This document shows, in pieces, positions 1 through 8,599 of a DNA stretch of 64,000 bases. The position numbers and the translations under genes were made by a program. The notes beneath the pieces were generated by a model, which was not told where the DNA came from, did not search any database, and was given only the letters and a program-made list of their open reading frames with translations. Source of the DNA: an uncultured Bacilli bacterium (GTDB taxonomy: Bacteria; Bacillota_I; Bacilli_A; RF39; UBA660); assembly GCA_910584165.1 (NCBI GenBank), contig CAJTZU010000001.1, positions 1-64,000 on the forward strand. The letters are read 5' to 3'. Within the stretch, counting starts at the first letter, position 1, and each line of letters opens with the position of its first letter.

Positions 1-75
1 TTACTGGTACTTGGTGGAGCAAAAAGAAAAAAGAAGAAAAATCAAAAAAGCAATAGATTTCACATCAAGATATAA
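1..75 (+). other. Probable 3' end of a gene entering from the left
   Basis: All three plus-strand frames are open from base 1 for 17 to 25 codons and all give a Lys-rich tail. Frame 3 ends in SKKKKEEKSKKQ with its stop at 54-56; frame 1 ends with a hydrophobic LLVLGG stretch followed by basic residues and stops at 73-75. A Lys-rich C-terminus after a hydrophobic stretch would suit a membrane or surface protein, but the frame cannot be settled without upstream sequence. Between here and 321 I see no gene, only a 9-bp inverted repeat (153-176) and the terminator at 217-250. Confidence 0.3.
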
Positions 76-216
76 GTAAAAATTACAATTTATGTAACAA
101 ATGATACTGCTTAAAATTAAGATAAACATCAAATATCAATGAACTTATTTTTTTACTGATGAAAATCCATCAGTAAACGCACCATAAGTGTATTATATGA
201 ACCTAAATGGTATAGG

Positions 217-250
217 TACCCTTCTTCAATACAATGAGGTAGGGTATTTT
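217..250 (+). terminator. Rho-independent terminator
   Basis: TACCC at 217-221 pairs with GGGTA at 242-246. The inner bases extend the stem to about 11 bp with one mismatch and one G-U pair around loop AATACAAT. TTTT follows at 247-250. It would end transcription entering from the left edge. Confidence 0.6.
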
Positions 251-321
251 ATTGTTTAATTGTTAATAACTAGATTTTAGATGTCGTTTTGTATTATAAT
301 AATTATTAAGGAGTGGATATA

Positions 322-861
322 ATGGCTGTTAAAATAACTTATTTTGTACATGGAACAACTGCAGATAATTTAGAGCATAAATCGACTGGATGGTTACCAG
401 GAGAATTGTCACAAAAAGGAATAGAGCAAAGTGTTGCTTTAAAAGAACAAGTGAATATTAATCAATTTGATATTGTATTCTGTTCTGATTTACAAAGAGC
501 AATCGATTCAGCAAAATATACATTTGAAGAGATTAAACAAATTGTTCAGGATGAAAGATTAAGAGAATGTAATTATGGAGATTTCAACGGACAAGATAGT
601 AGTCTAGTAAAATATGAAGAACATATTACTGAAAAATTCCCAAATGGGGAATGTATGCTAGATGTTGAAAAAAGAATCAAAGAATTTTGTGATTATCTAC
701 TAGAAAATTATAATGGTAAACATATAGCAATCGTTGCACATAAAGCTCCTCAACTTGCTTTTCAAGTTTTAACTCAAGAAAAAACTTGGGAGGAAGCTAT
801 TGAGCAAGATTGGCGTAAAACAAAATCTTGGCAACCAGGATGGGAATATAAAATTAATTAA
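322..861 (+). CDS. Histidine phosphatase family protein
   Basis: A 179-aa member of the phosphoglycerate-mutase-like histidine phosphatase superfamily, cytoplasmic, substrate unknown. The phosphate-accepting His is in FVHGTT near residue 8, where the usual RHG motif has Val instead of Arg. The second catalytic His is in IVAHKAP near residue 140. CSDLQRA near residue 56 matches the conserved S-x-L-x-R-A segment. I chose ATG 322 because AAGGAG at 308-313 sits eight bases upstream; a GTG at 313 overlaps that ribosome binding site. The family dephosphorylates sugar phosphates, nucleotides or proteins, and the substrate cannot be predicted here. It stands alone before a small GNAT-like gene. Confidence 0.75.
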   Translation: MAVKITYFVHGTTADNLEHKSTGWLPGELSQKGIEQSVALKEQVNINQFDIVFCSDLQRAIDSAKYTFEEIKQIVQDERLRECNYGDFNGQDSSLVKYEEHITEKFPNGECMLDVEKRIKEFCDYLLENYNGKHIAIVAHKAPQLAFQVLTQEKTWEEAIEQDWRKTKSWQPGWEYKIN

Positions 862-916
862 ATTTTTTATATAATTATAAAAATTTGTAAATTAGAAAAT
901 TTATGGAGTAATATAT

Positions 917-1210
917 ATGGAAAATGTAAAAATAGAAAAATATTTAGATCGAGATGCATTTTTGTTATTCTATCAAATATTTAATGAGCGTAATGGGTGC
1001 AATTGGACTCAAGAACAATTTAAGCAGTCTTTAAGAAATCAACCATATTTACATTTCTTAGTTTTTAAAAAAGAGAGTGAGATTGTAGGCATTGTTAGTT
1101 ATTCTATTATAAATCCGTGGAATAACAAAATGTATGATATTGAATATGCTAAAGATGATACGATAACTAACTATATGAAATCTTATCAAAAAGAAATTAT
1201 GGGAGCATAG
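917..1210 (+). CDS. Short GNAT-like protein, possibly truncated
   Basis: A 97-aa protein whose segment LHFLVFKKESEIVGIVSYS (about residues 46-64) resembles the early strands of a GNAT N-acetyltransferase. The normal fold needs about 140-170 aa and the acetyl-CoA-binding R/Q-x-x-G-x-G/A loop is absent, so this is either a fragment or a small independent protein. GGAG lies upstream of the ATG. The gene is followed after 4 bp by a methyltransferase gene, so the two are probably co-transcribed. Acetyltransferase activity is unlikely in this form. Confidence 0.5.
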   Translation: MENVKIEKYLDRDAFLLFYQIFNERNGCNWTQEQFKQSLRNQPYLHFLVFKKESEIVGIVSYSIINPWNNKMYDIEYAKDDTITNYMKSYQKEIMGA

Positions 1211-1214
1211 TAGT

Positions 1215-1832
1215 ATGAAAAAGTACAGGAAAGATACACTTGATTATTATGATAAAAATAGTAAAGGGTACTATGAGGAGTGGAATAAACGGTTTATCAA
1301 TAATTATAATTTTGATGTGCCAGATATCTTTTTAAAGTATGTAAAACCACATTCTTCTATTTTAGATTTAGGGTGTGGCTCAGGAAGAGATAGCCTTTAT
1401 TTTAAAGAAAAAGGATATAAGGTAACTTCTGTTGATGGTTCAAAAGAAATGTGTAAGATTGCTTCACAAGTATTAGGAGAAAAAGTAGAGCGATTAGAAT
1501 TTTTAGATATGACTTATAGGGACGAGTTTGATGCTATTTTTGCTTGTGCATCTTTATTACACTTAAATGATGAGGATTTAATTTCTTGCTTGAAAAAAAT
1601 AGTAGTAGCATTAAAGGATGAAGGCTTTTTCTACATTTCTTTTAAATATGGTGAAGGAACAAGAAATAAAGAAGGTCGTTTCTTTAATGATATGACAGAA
1701 GAAAAATTTCAAAGTATTTATAGCAACATTCCAGAATTAGAACACGTTCTTACTTTTTCTAATCCTGTATATGATGGACATAAACCTTTTATTAATTTTA
1801 TACTGAGAAAGAAAAACTCTAGAGAAAATTGA
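1215..1832 (+). CDS. Class I SAM-dependent methyltransferase
   Basis: A 205-aa class I methyltransferase. Motif I is ILDLGCGSGRDSLYF near residues 49-63, and the acidic ribose-binding position is VTSVDGS near residue 76. Further conserved segments are the FDAIFACASLLHL region and a C-terminal strand pair. The Rossmann fold binds S-adenosylmethionine; the substrate is not recognisable and homologues are usually annotated only as methyltransferases. It starts 4 bp after the GNAT-like gene and ends in a strong terminator hairpin that overlaps its last codons. Confidence 0.8.
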   Translation: MKKYRKDTLDYYDKNSKGYYEEWNKRFINNYNFDVPDIFLKYVKPHSSILDLGCGSGRDSLYFKEKGYKVTSVDGSKEMCKIASQVLGEKVERLEFLDMTYRDEFDAIFACASLLHLNDEDLISCLKKIVVALKDEGFFYISFKYGEGTRNKEGRFFNDMTEEKFQSIYSNIPELEHVLTFSNPVYDGHKPFINFILRKKNSREN

Positions 1833-1855
1833 ACTTTTATAGTTCAATTTTTTTT
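1827..1855 (+). terminator. Rho-independent terminator
   Basis: AATTGAAC (1827-1834) and GTTCAATT (1842-1849) form an 8-bp stem with a 7-base loop and a following T run. It overlaps the stop codon of the methyltransferase gene. Confidence 0.85.
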
Positions 1856-1861
1856 ACGTTA

Positions 1862-1870
1862 TGATATAAT
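1862..1870 (+). promoter_or_regulatory. Extended -10 promoter
   Basis: TG-A-TATAAT at 1862-1870 is a full extended -10 element placed directly after the preceding terminator and 30 bp before the HD-domain gene. No clear -35 is seen. Confidence 0.6.
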
Positions 1871-1899
1871 AAAAGCAATTTTATTAAGTGAGGAATTAT

Positions 1900-3027
1900 A
1901 TGTTAGTAGAACAATATGGTGCGATGACAAAAGAATCAGCCGATCCAAGATTAGAAAGATATATACAAACAAAAACTATGCAAAGACAGAAAGGAAAAGG
2001 CCTTTTTTGTGGTATGGATTATGTGAATATTGAGCGTTTAAAACCAATAGAATACTATTCAAGATTAGATCACTCCAAAAATGTTGCCTATACTACTTCT
2101 ACTTTATATATGAATGAAAGAGATGCTGGTTTTAAAATAGCATTGGCAGGATTATTTCATGATGGTGGAACAAAGTCTTTCGCACATGCTAATTCCTATA
2201 AGTCTGGGGATATTTTAAAACAAGAGCATGACGAGTTAGACTTAAGAAGTGTTTTATCAAAAGATGAAGAATTACTTACTTATTTAAGAGAAGATGGTAT
2301 TTCTCTTGATGAGGTAGTGGATTACTCTAAATATCCCATTTTGGATAAACCAATTCCAGCTCTTTGCATGGATAGATTGGATGGTGGGATTTTAGCAACT
2401 TGTCTTTTTTGGGCTCATACGCATACTTTTGAAGAAATTAAAAAATTATGGCTTATGGCTGGCTATTTAGAAAATACCAATGGTATGTGTGTAGATACTT
2501 CTAGTGAAAGATGTAGAAATTTTAGCGGAGAAATGACTTTGATGGAGGGAGAAAATACTGCGTGGTTTGAAGACTTTTTTGCAGCTATTCACGTTTATAG
2601 TAGTTTATTATTAACGAAAGAAAGTAGATACATGATGGAAGTGTTGGGTCTTACTTTAAACTATTATGAAGATATGGGAGTTATTGATGAGAAAACTTTA
2701 TTTTATTTAAGTGAAAAAGAAAATATTGAAAGAATTCTAGATAGTAAATATGGAGACGTGTGGAGAGATATTACTTCGTTTGATAAAGTAAGCTATGCAA
2801 CAGATACAGATACTGGATTAACTTTTGTATCTAGGCCAAAAATAAGACAGTGTAATCCATTAGTTATTTCGGCTCATTTAAATTTATCTGAAATAGATGG
2901 CATTGCAGGGGACTTTTATAGGGAATTAAATCCTATAGGAGATATGGTTGCAGATACTATTAAACCAATAACTGGAAATTTAAGTGCTAGTACAGTAAAA
3001 GTATTATCAAAGTATAAAAGAAGATAG
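1900..3027 (+). CDS. HD-domain phosphohydrolase
   Basis: A 375-aa HD-superfamily protein. Metal ligands are visible as His in RLDHSKNVA, the His-Asp pair in LFHDGGTKSFAH, and a later Asp in CMDRLDGG. LFHDGGTKSFAH resembles dGTPase-type signatures such as L-x-HD-x-G-x-x-F-x-H. The protein is probably a cytoplasmic nucleotide or nucleic-acid phosphohydrolase; dGTPase activity is only inference. ATG 1900 is supported by GTGAGGA six bases upstream; a GTG at 1888 lies inside that ribosome binding site. It has its own extended -10 promoter and is monocistronic. Confidence 0.75.
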   Translation: MLVEQYGAMTKESADPRLERYIQTKTMQRQKGKGLFCGMDYVNIERLKPIEYYSRLDHSKNVAYTTSTLYMNERDAGFKIALAGLFHDGGTKSFAHANSYKSGDILKQEHDELDLRSVLSKDEELLTYLREDGISLDEVVDYSKYPILDKPIPALCMDRLDGGILATCLFWAHTHTFEEIKKLWLMAGYLENTNGMCVDTSSERCRNFSGEMTLMEGENTAWFEDFFAAIHVYSSLLLTKESRYMMEVLGLTLNYYEDMGVIDEKTLFYLSEKENIERILDSKYGDVWRDITSFDKVSYATDTDTGLTFVSRPKIRQCNPLVISAHLNLSEIDGIAGDFYRELNPIGDMVADTIKPITGNLSASTVKVLSKYKRR

Positions 3028-3047
3028 ATAAAAATTCTATCTTTTAT
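3021..3047 (+). terminator. Weak Rho-independent terminator
   Basis: AAGATAG (3021-3027) pairs with CTATCTT (3037-3043) and is followed by a T-rich tail, overlapping the HD gene's stop codon. Confidence 0.55.
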
Positions 3048-3104
3048 TATAGGTAATATATTTAAAAGATAATAACTATTTTAAGAAATGTAAAGAGATG
3101 TCAA

Positions 3105-3133
3105 TTTACATTATTCTTAAAATTAGGTATAAT
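3105..3133 (+). promoter_or_regulatory. SigA-type promoter
   Basis: TTTACA at 3105-3110, a 17-bp spacer, then TATAAT at 3128-3133. It fixes the start of the following gene at 3161, because a longer reading frame from 3098 would begin upstream of the transcript. Confidence 0.75.
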
Positions 3134-3160
3134 AAAGAAAATGTTAAGGAATGTGATAAT

Positions 3161-4246
3161 ATGATAGAAGAAATTATGACTATCGTGGATGAAATCCATT
3201 ATGGATATTTAGATACAAATGGAGTGAATATTGTAGAAAAAAATCCAGAAGATTGGGATGTTGAGTTTGAAGAAATTTATCATTTATTATCACCTGAAGA
3301 ATTATTAGAGAAAAAATATGGTATCTGTTATGACCAAGTAGAATTAGAAAGATTTCTGTTAGAGGAAAGAGGCATAAAATCATATACTTATTTTATAGAA
3401 GCGGTAGTAGAAGAAGGAACGTATACGCACACTTTTCTAGTTTATGAAAAAGCTAACTTTTATTATTGGTTAGAACATTCTTGGGGAATGTTTAAGGGTA
3501 TCCATAAGTATTCTTCTTTAAAAGAATTACTACTAGATGTAAAAACTAGTTTTCAAAAAAGCCACTCTATAAAGCGTAAAGATTGTACATTTATCTATGA
3601 GTATGAAAAACCAGTAAGTGGACTAGATTCTCATGAATTTTATGAATATTGTGTCAATAGCAAATTAATAAAAGTAAATGAGCCATTCTATTTTTATCAT
3701 GTTGTAGATAAAGATGCTAGTTTATCGCCAGGTTTACTTAGTTTACAGTATATGTATGCTCATCAGTTATTAGAGTTATTTGACAAATCATCCAATAAGT
3801 ATAGAAAAGGGATTGTTAGTTACTGGGAGTTAGATAAATATAAAGGAAGCGATTCTGCTTCATTAACTCGTGAAGAAATACTAGATGCTTTAAATTTATT
3901 TCGTGGGGAATATACTTCTTCCTATATTTATTTTTTTAAGTTTCCTCCTTATGCATCACTTGGGAGTAAAATGGAAGAGATGCTAAAAGGAAAAGATATA
4001 TATCAAATTAATATTAATGATGAAGAAGTACAGAAAAATATTTTAGATGTTTTTTATGGTTATGAAAATAATCACGGTGATGGAAAAATGTTAACGAGAG
4101 AGTATTATGAAAATGTAGGGAAAAAAGAATACTTTCAAAATTATGAGGATAGTGAAGAGCGTAACTTTGCTACATTAAACCATATAGCAATTGCATTTAG
4201 AAATGATTATTGTCCAGTATCCTTTTTAGAGAAAATTAGTAAGTAG
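3161..4246 (+). CDS. Transglutaminase-like domain protein
   Basis: A 361-aa protein whose first half carries a transglutaminase-like (papain-fold) core. The candidate catalytic Cys is in KKYGICYDQVELER and the His in TYTHTFLVYE, followed by WLEHSWGMFKG with the expected aromatic and acidic context. In this superfamily the Cys-His-Asp triad makes or cleaves amide bonds, often as a protease. There is no signal peptide. The second half (from about residue 160) has no recognised domain. The start follows the promoter at 3105-3133 and AAGGA at 3146-3150. It is followed at 7 bp by a gene of unknown function, likely the same operon. Confidence 0.65.
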   Translation: MIEEIMTIVDEIHYGYLDTNGVNIVEKNPEDWDVEFEEIYHLLSPEELLEKKYGICYDQVELERFLLEERGIKSYTYFIEAVVEEGTYTHTFLVYEKANFYYWLEHSWGMFKGIHKYSSLKELLLDVKTSFQKSHSIKRKDCTFIYEYEKPVSGLDSHEFYEYCVNSKLIKVNEPFYFYHVVDKDASLSPGLLSLQYMYAHQLLELFDKSSNKYRKGIVSYWELDKYKGSDSASLTREEILDALNLFRGEYTSSYIYFFKFPPYASLGSKMEEMLKGKDIYQININDEEVQKNILDVFYGYENNHGDGKMLTREYYENVGKKEYFQNYEDSEERNFATLNHIAIAFRNDYCPVSFLEKISK

Positions 4247-4253
4247 GTGAGTC

Positions 4254-5066
4254 ATGCTTCAATATAAAAACATAGAAGATAGAGAAGAAATGATGAATTA
4301 TCATAGAGCTCGTGATATGATTAATTTGTTAATCTATTTTCCAGAATTAAGTCCTATTTTAGATTTAACAATTGTAAAATCGTTAGAGGACTATTATGAA
4401 AATTATGAAGAATCAAAAGATTTAAAAGGAGAAAGAAATGATACATTAATTACGAAACCATCTATGAAAAGTGTAGAAGGCTCTGGTAAGAATCCTGATA
4501 TTCCAAGTATTTTTAAACGAGTAAAAGAATTGGATGAAGATGGGGTATTAATTCTATTTCGTTTGAATCATCCTTTTAGTGAGAGATATGAAAGATATGT
4601 TGGTATTTCTCTTGCTGTAAGTGCTATAAATGCTATTTATATAGAAGCAGTGGGAAAAGGTTTTGATGGAAGAGAAGTATCTAAAGGAATCTGTGCTCAT
4701 GAAAGATATGTAATTCCTTGGATAGCTCTTAGAAGTTGTCATATTTCTAATTTTAAAGATTATCGAACTTATAAAATCTCAGATGATTTATATGAACAAA
4801 CTAGAATAGATAGAATTCAATTTTTAGAAAGTCTTCACTTGCCTATTAAAAAGATAGAAAAGGAAGTCCCGGAAAAATATGAGGATATTCCTGATTTCAT
4901 TTGGCAAGATATTATTCAAAATATTTTAAAAAAACTTCCTGTTATGGAGGAAGAATTAATAAGTAGTAATTTAATAGAATTTGCAATCAGTGGACATACA
5001 GAAGGAAAAAGATTCTTACCATGGCAAATTTTTGATAAAACAAGATATGATATAGGGAGGAAATAA
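4254..5066 (+). CDS. Hypothetical protein, middle gene of a three-gene operon
   Basis: A 270-aa soluble protein with no family I can name. It is rich in charged residues. It has a Lys/Glu-rich N-terminal third, a central hydrophobic segment (VLILFRLNHPF and YVGISLAVSAINAIYIEA), and the basic/aromatic GKGFDGREVSKGICAHERYVIPW. No signal peptide or transmembrane helix is evident. Its stop overlaps the next start by one base (TAATG at 5064-5068), so it is translationally coupled to the phospholipase-C-like gene. Confidence 0.55.
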   Translation: MLQYKNIEDREEMMNYHRARDMINLLIYFPELSPILDLTIVKSLEDYYENYEESKDLKGERNDTLITKPSMKSVEGSGKNPDIPSIFKRVKELDEDGVLILFRLNHPFSERYERYVGISLAVSAINAIYIEAVGKGFDGREVSKGICAHERYVIPWIALRSCHISNFKDYRTYKISDDLYEQTRIDRIQFLESLHLPIKKIEKEVPEKYEDIPDFIWQDIIQNILKKLPVMEEELISSNLIEFAISGHTEGKRFLPWQIFDKTRYDIGRK

Positions 5067-5647
5067 TGGCAGGTTTTCATATTCATTTAGCGATAGCGAA
5101 AAGATATGCAGAAAAAAATAATATTAGAGAAACAGCTGAACTTTATAGAGGAACAGTTGCTCCGGATTTGGTGGATAATAAAAGTATCAGTCACTATAGT
5201 GGACAGCAAGATAATACAAAACTAATAGAATATTTAGCTAATAAAATAGGTTTATATGACTATTTAAAAAATCATACAGTAGATAATGATTATGAGATTG
5301 GAGTATTCTTGCATTTAGTAACTGATTATCTATTCTTTAATAATTTTATAGATAAAGGCTATTTAGGAAAAGTTACCTATGCTGACTTTTGTAAAGATTT
5401 ATATACTAGCTATGATATTACAAATGATTACTTACTGGAAAAATATAAAATTGACTTTGGGGAACTGAGAGAAACGTTAGAAAGTAATATTTCAAAGTCA
5501 AAAAAAGATAAGAAAACAGAAAATAGTGTTGGAAATACAATATTTTCTACTGAACAATTAGATTCTTTTATTAAGTACGTATCAAATATTGATTTAAAAC
5601 AGTATGAAGAAAAAATTAGAAAGGCGAAGGGGAATATTTTGCCATAG
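5066..5647 (+). CDS. Zinc-dependent phospholipase C-like protein
   Basis: A 193-aa protein resembling the zinc-dependent phospholipase C / S1-P1 nuclease-like fold. Likely zinc ligands are the His residues of GFHIHLAIAK (3-12), the Asp in GTVAPDL, the His in ISHYSG, and the His and Asp of GVFLHLVTDYLFFN (about 93-106). Members without a signal peptide, like this one, are common in Bacillota and their substrate is unknown. Its start overlaps the previous stop, and GGGAGG precedes it. It ends in a bidirectional terminator shared with the convergent LysR gene. Confidence 0.65.
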   Translation: MAGFHIHLAIAKRYAEKNNIRETAELYRGTVAPDLVDNKSISHYSGQQDNTKLIEYLANKIGLYDYLKNHTVDNDYEIGVFLHLVTDYLFFNNFIDKGYLGKVTYADFCKDLYTSYDITNDYLLEKYKIDFGELRETLESNISKSKKDKKTENSVGNTIFSTEQLDSFIKYVSNIDLKQYEEKIRKAKGNILP

Positions 5648-5648
5648 A

Positions 5649-5674
5649 AAAAAGTATTTTTTAAAATACTTTTT
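5649..5674. terminator. Bidirectional terminator
   Basis: AAAAAGTATTTT (5649-5660) and AAAATACTTTTT (5663-5674) form a near-perfect hairpin between two convergent genes, with U tracts for both strands. Confidence 0.8.
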
Positions 5675-6557
5675 ATTTTGTCATTAATTCTAGTAATTTT
5701 TTAGCACTATAATTAGGAATTGTCTGTTTTAAAGTAACAGCTCCAATGTATCTTTTAGGTACACTAGGGGCAACTTTAATTTCATATAAGTTTTTTTTCT
5801 TTAACTCGTCTATAACAAATTCTTTTGTTGCATATCCAATTCCAAAGCCACTCTTAATAAAGTCCATAATGAGGTTATAACTAACGATTTCCATTTTTGG
5901 TATTAATTCTATTTTATTCTGTTTTAAATAATCATCTAAGTATTTTCTAGTATTTGAGGGGGATTTTTGAAAAATTAAAGGATACTTTTTTAATTCTCCT
6001 AAGTTTATTTTTCCGTTTGTTAAATCATAATATTTTTTATTCCCAACAAAAATATCTTGCACATCCATAATTTTTTGAGTAATTAAGTCTTTTGTCTCAG
6101 CCATCGGTAGATTTAATAATAGCAAGTCTAAGTTACCATTTCGAAGTTCTTTTAATAATTCCTCTGTGAGAGCATTTACAATCCGAATATCAATATTAGG
6201 ATATTGATCATGAAATTTTTCTAAATAAGGAAAAAGTACATATTTGCTGACAGTAGTGGATGCTCCAATTCTAAGTATGCCACTATCTAATTTCTTTAAA
6301 TTTGTTAGGGCATTTCTACCATTTTCAAATGCAGACATTCCTTTTTCAATATATTCTAAGAAGATTTTTCCCTCTTCCGTTAGACTAGTTCCTTTTTTAG
6401 TACGAATAAAAAGGGTAGTTTCTAAGCTGCTTTCTAAATTTTTAATATGCCAAGTAACAGCAGGCTGAGAGATATATAAATTTTCCGCTGCTTTAGAAAT
6501 ACTTCCACTTTTAGCAACCATATAAAAGATATAGTAAGAATCTAGATTATTATTCAT
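5673..6557 (-). CDS. LysR-family transcriptional regulator
   Basis: A 294-aa LysR-type regulator. The winged helix-turn-helix lies at about residues 3-62 (YYIFYMVAKSGSISKAAENL, then ISQPAVTWHIKNLE). The LysR substrate-binding domain follows from about residue 90, starting LRIGASTTVSKYVL. Such proteins bind an effector and control a divergent target gene. Here the target is probably the DUF2099 gene starting at 6669, 111 bp away. A 24-bp near-palindrome in the shared intergenic region is the likely binding site. Confidence 0.85.
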   Translation of the reverse strand: MNNNLDSYYIFYMVAKSGSISKAAENLYISQPAVTWHIKNLESSLETTLFIRTKKGTSLTEEGKIFLEYIEKGMSAFENGRNALTNLKKLDSGILRIGASTTVSKYVLFPYLEKFHDQYPNIDIRIVNALTEELLKELRNGNLDLLLLNLPMAETKDLITQKIMDVQDIFVGNKKYYDLTNGKINLGELKKYPLIFQKSPSNTRKYLDDYLKQNKIELIPKMEIVSYNLIMDFIKSGFGIGYATKEFVIDELKKKNLYEIKVAPSVPKRYIGAVTLKQTIPNYSAKKLLELMTK

Positions 6558-6581
6558 ATATAAACTCCTTTAATAATTAAA

Positions 6582-6605
6582 ATAAATAATATATATTTTA
6601 TTTAT
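6582..6605. promoter_or_regulatory. Candidate LysR operator
   Basis: A 24-bp near-palindrome with ATAAAT on the left and ATTTAT on the right around an AT-only core lies between the divergent LysR and DUF2099 genes. It fits the LysR T-N11-A dyad style, though low complexity makes chance symmetry possible. Confidence 0.4.
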
Positions 6606-6668
6606 ACCAAATAAAGCGATACAATGTAAATAGAAAGAGATGCATTTCTTCATAAAGGAGGAATTATT

Positions 6669-8438
6669 ATGTCTAGTCAAACTGGATTAGTATTATTATT
6701 AGAGACAAAAGAGGGATACTTTAAAGAAGATGGAAAAATTACGAAAGATATAGAAGAGGCAAAAAAAATTTTAGACTCTGAGATTGGTTCTAAAAGTGCT
6801 CTTGCCATAGCACATGAGTTAGGACTAACAGTAGAAGAATTTAATGAAGAAGATATTCATTTAGCTACTTATCTTCCTTCTTATGAAAGTAGGATAAAAG
6901 AATTAGAAGAAGTTTATAAGGATATGGGGTTTAGTCCAAAATCGGCTTACAATATGGCTATTAGTGCTTTTAACAGATATTCTTTAGAATTTTATGATGC
7001 CTATTTAATTTTTAAGGAGGAATTGTATAGAGAAGTAATGGAATTTGCAGAGGGAACTGAGTTGATGGTTACAGTACCTACCCCTGAGAAGAAAATAGAA
7101 CTCTGTATAAGAAATAAATCTTCTATAGTAGAAGGAGAATTGATAAGAAGACCTTATTTTTCAGAGGAAGGTACTGCCTATTCTTATCAGATGAGATTAA
7201 AAAATCCTCATGTTGAAAAATATTTTGATTGTAAAGAGGAGGAAAAAGAATACTTTAATCATTGGCAAAATCAGGGATTATTAGATTTTCTAGAAAAGGA
7301 AATAGAAGCAAATAGATTTTTTTGCCATTTAAGTAGAAATTTTAAAATCTATAATATGGGGATAACAGATGGTGTTTTTTCTATCTACGTGAATGAGACT
7401 TCAAGTGAATTGGAAAAATTTATAGCTACTAAAATTAGAGAATATTATAGTATTTGTGAAATGCATATTACTAGAATGTTTGGTAGTTATATTTTATTAC
7501 AGAGAAAAGGTAGTAAGTTAGAGGCAGTAAAAGCCACTCCAATTCCTATTCAGTATTGTCCATTAATGGTAAAACTGTTAGAAGAAGTTGGGGGAGAAGT
7601 AGCCCTTACTTTGTTAGAAACATTAAAAACGGAAGATAAAGAACTACAAACAAAGGCAATGTGCCATTTAATTAATGAAGTGGTTATTAAGGGTGGGTAT
7701 TTTGATACCTCTAGACCTTTAAATTCTTGTGAAGCTAATGTATTATTTGGAGCATCAGAGATTATGTCCTCTGCTTTTAAAAGTAATTTAATAGATGCTG
7801 CAGTAATTGTATCTAACAATTTAGGAACGATTATTACAACCAATGATTCTAATACACAAGGGGCAGTAAAAAGAATGACGGGGCTTTTCTATACAAGTCC
7901 ATCTCCAGATATTATTAAAACGGCACAAGAAGCGTCTATTATTCCAGTGTTCCCAGTAACTGCTAGTATTGATCAATTAGAGGGTGTTAAAAGGGCTATC
8001 TCTTTAGGCTATAAAAAAATTGCAGTATCTGTTGCGGCAGATGATAATATTTTACATTCTAAACTAAGCGAATTAGAAATAAATGGAGTGGAAATTTATA
8101 AGTTTGGTTTATGCTCAACCGGAATTCGTGAAGAAGTAGCACTTGCTATGCAAAATCATGCGGATGTTATTTGGTCATGTGCTTCTAAGTATGTAAAAGA
8201 ATTAATAGAGCCCGCTGCTATTGCTCAGGTAGGACTGAAGATTCCAGTTCATATTATGACAAAAAGAGGTTGGGAACTAGTTAAAAATCATTTACTTTTA
8301 AATGGGACAGAAGAATTAGAGGAAACGTTAACAAAAGGGGATGAGAAACCAATTTATATTAATGAAAAAGGAAAAATTAAAATGATTCAAAAGAAGGATA
8401 TTAAAAAGTGTACTACTTGTCCTTATCCCTGTATTTAG
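6669..8438 (+). CDS. DUF2099 / methanogenesis-marker-8-like protein
   Basis: A 589-aa protein. The C-terminal part (about residue 350 on) resembles the DUF2099 family known in archaea as putative methanogenesis marker protein 8: FGASEIMSSAF, then DAAVIVSNNLGTIITTN, a glycine-rich VKRMTGLFYTSPSP segment, and VTASIDQLEGVKRA. The N-terminal 340 residues have no domain I recognise. It ends in KKCTTCPYPC, a Cys-rich tail that could hold metal or a disulfide. No transmembrane helix is seen. It is divergent from a LysR regulator and followed by a terminator. The biochemical role is unknown; assignment is by remembered family pattern. Confidence 0.6.
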   Translation: MSSQTGLVLLLETKEGYFKEDGKITKDIEEAKKILDSEIGSKSALAIAHELGLTVEEFNEEDIHLATYLPSYESRIKELEEVYKDMGFSPKSAYNMAISAFNRYSLEFYDAYLIFKEELYREVMEFAEGTELMVTVPTPEKKIELCIRNKSSIVEGELIRRPYFSEEGTAYSYQMRLKNPHVEKYFDCKEEEKEYFNHWQNQGLLDFLEKEIEANRFFCHLSRNFKIYNMGITDGVFSIYVNETSSELEKFIATKIREYYSICEMHITRMFGSYILLQRKGSKLEAVKATPIPIQYCPLMVKLLEEVGGEVALTLLETLKTEDKELQTKAMCHLINEVVIKGGYFDTSRPLNSCEANVLFGASEIMSSAFKSNLIDAAVIVSNNLGTIITTNDSNTQGAVKRMTGLFYTSPSPDIIKTAQEASIIPVFPVTASIDQLEGVKRAISLGYKKIAVSVAADDNILHSKLSELEINGVEIYKFGLCSTGIREEVALAMQNHADVIWSCASKYVKELIEPAAIAQVGLKIPVHIMTKRGWELVKNHLLLNGTEELEETLTKGDEKPIYINEKGKIKMIQKKDIKKCTTCPYPCI

Positions 8439-8468
8439 AAAATCAGTTAATCACCTAACTGATTTTTT
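8439..8468 (+). terminator. Rho-independent terminator
   Basis: AAAATCAGTTA (8439-8449), loop ATCACC, then TAACTGATTTTTT (8456-8468), immediately after the DUF2099 stop codon. Confidence 0.85.
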
Positions 8469-8542
8469 GAAATTGCACAAAAAAGGAAAATATAGTAAAA
8501 TAATGTCTCGTGATGAGCTTTTCCAAAAAAAATGAAAAAACA

Positions 8543-8571
8543 TTGAAAAAGCTTTGAAAATATGGTATCAT
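8543..8571 (+). promoter_or_regulatory. SigA-type promoter
   Basis: TTGAAA (8543-8548), 17-bp spacer, TATCAT (8566-8571), ahead of the large acidic protein gene. Confidence 0.6.
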
Positions 8572-8599
8572 TTTTTATAGTATAGTAAGGATGTGTAAT

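Noticed and set aside
153..176. Perfect 9-bp inverted repeat TTACTGATG/CATCAGTAA considered as a terminator.
   Set aside because: No U tract follows on either strand; it may be an operator, but nothing supports that.
3098..3160. Longer N-terminus for the transglutaminase-like protein.
   Set aside because: A TTTACA-17-TATAAT promoter lies within it, so transcription starts downstream.
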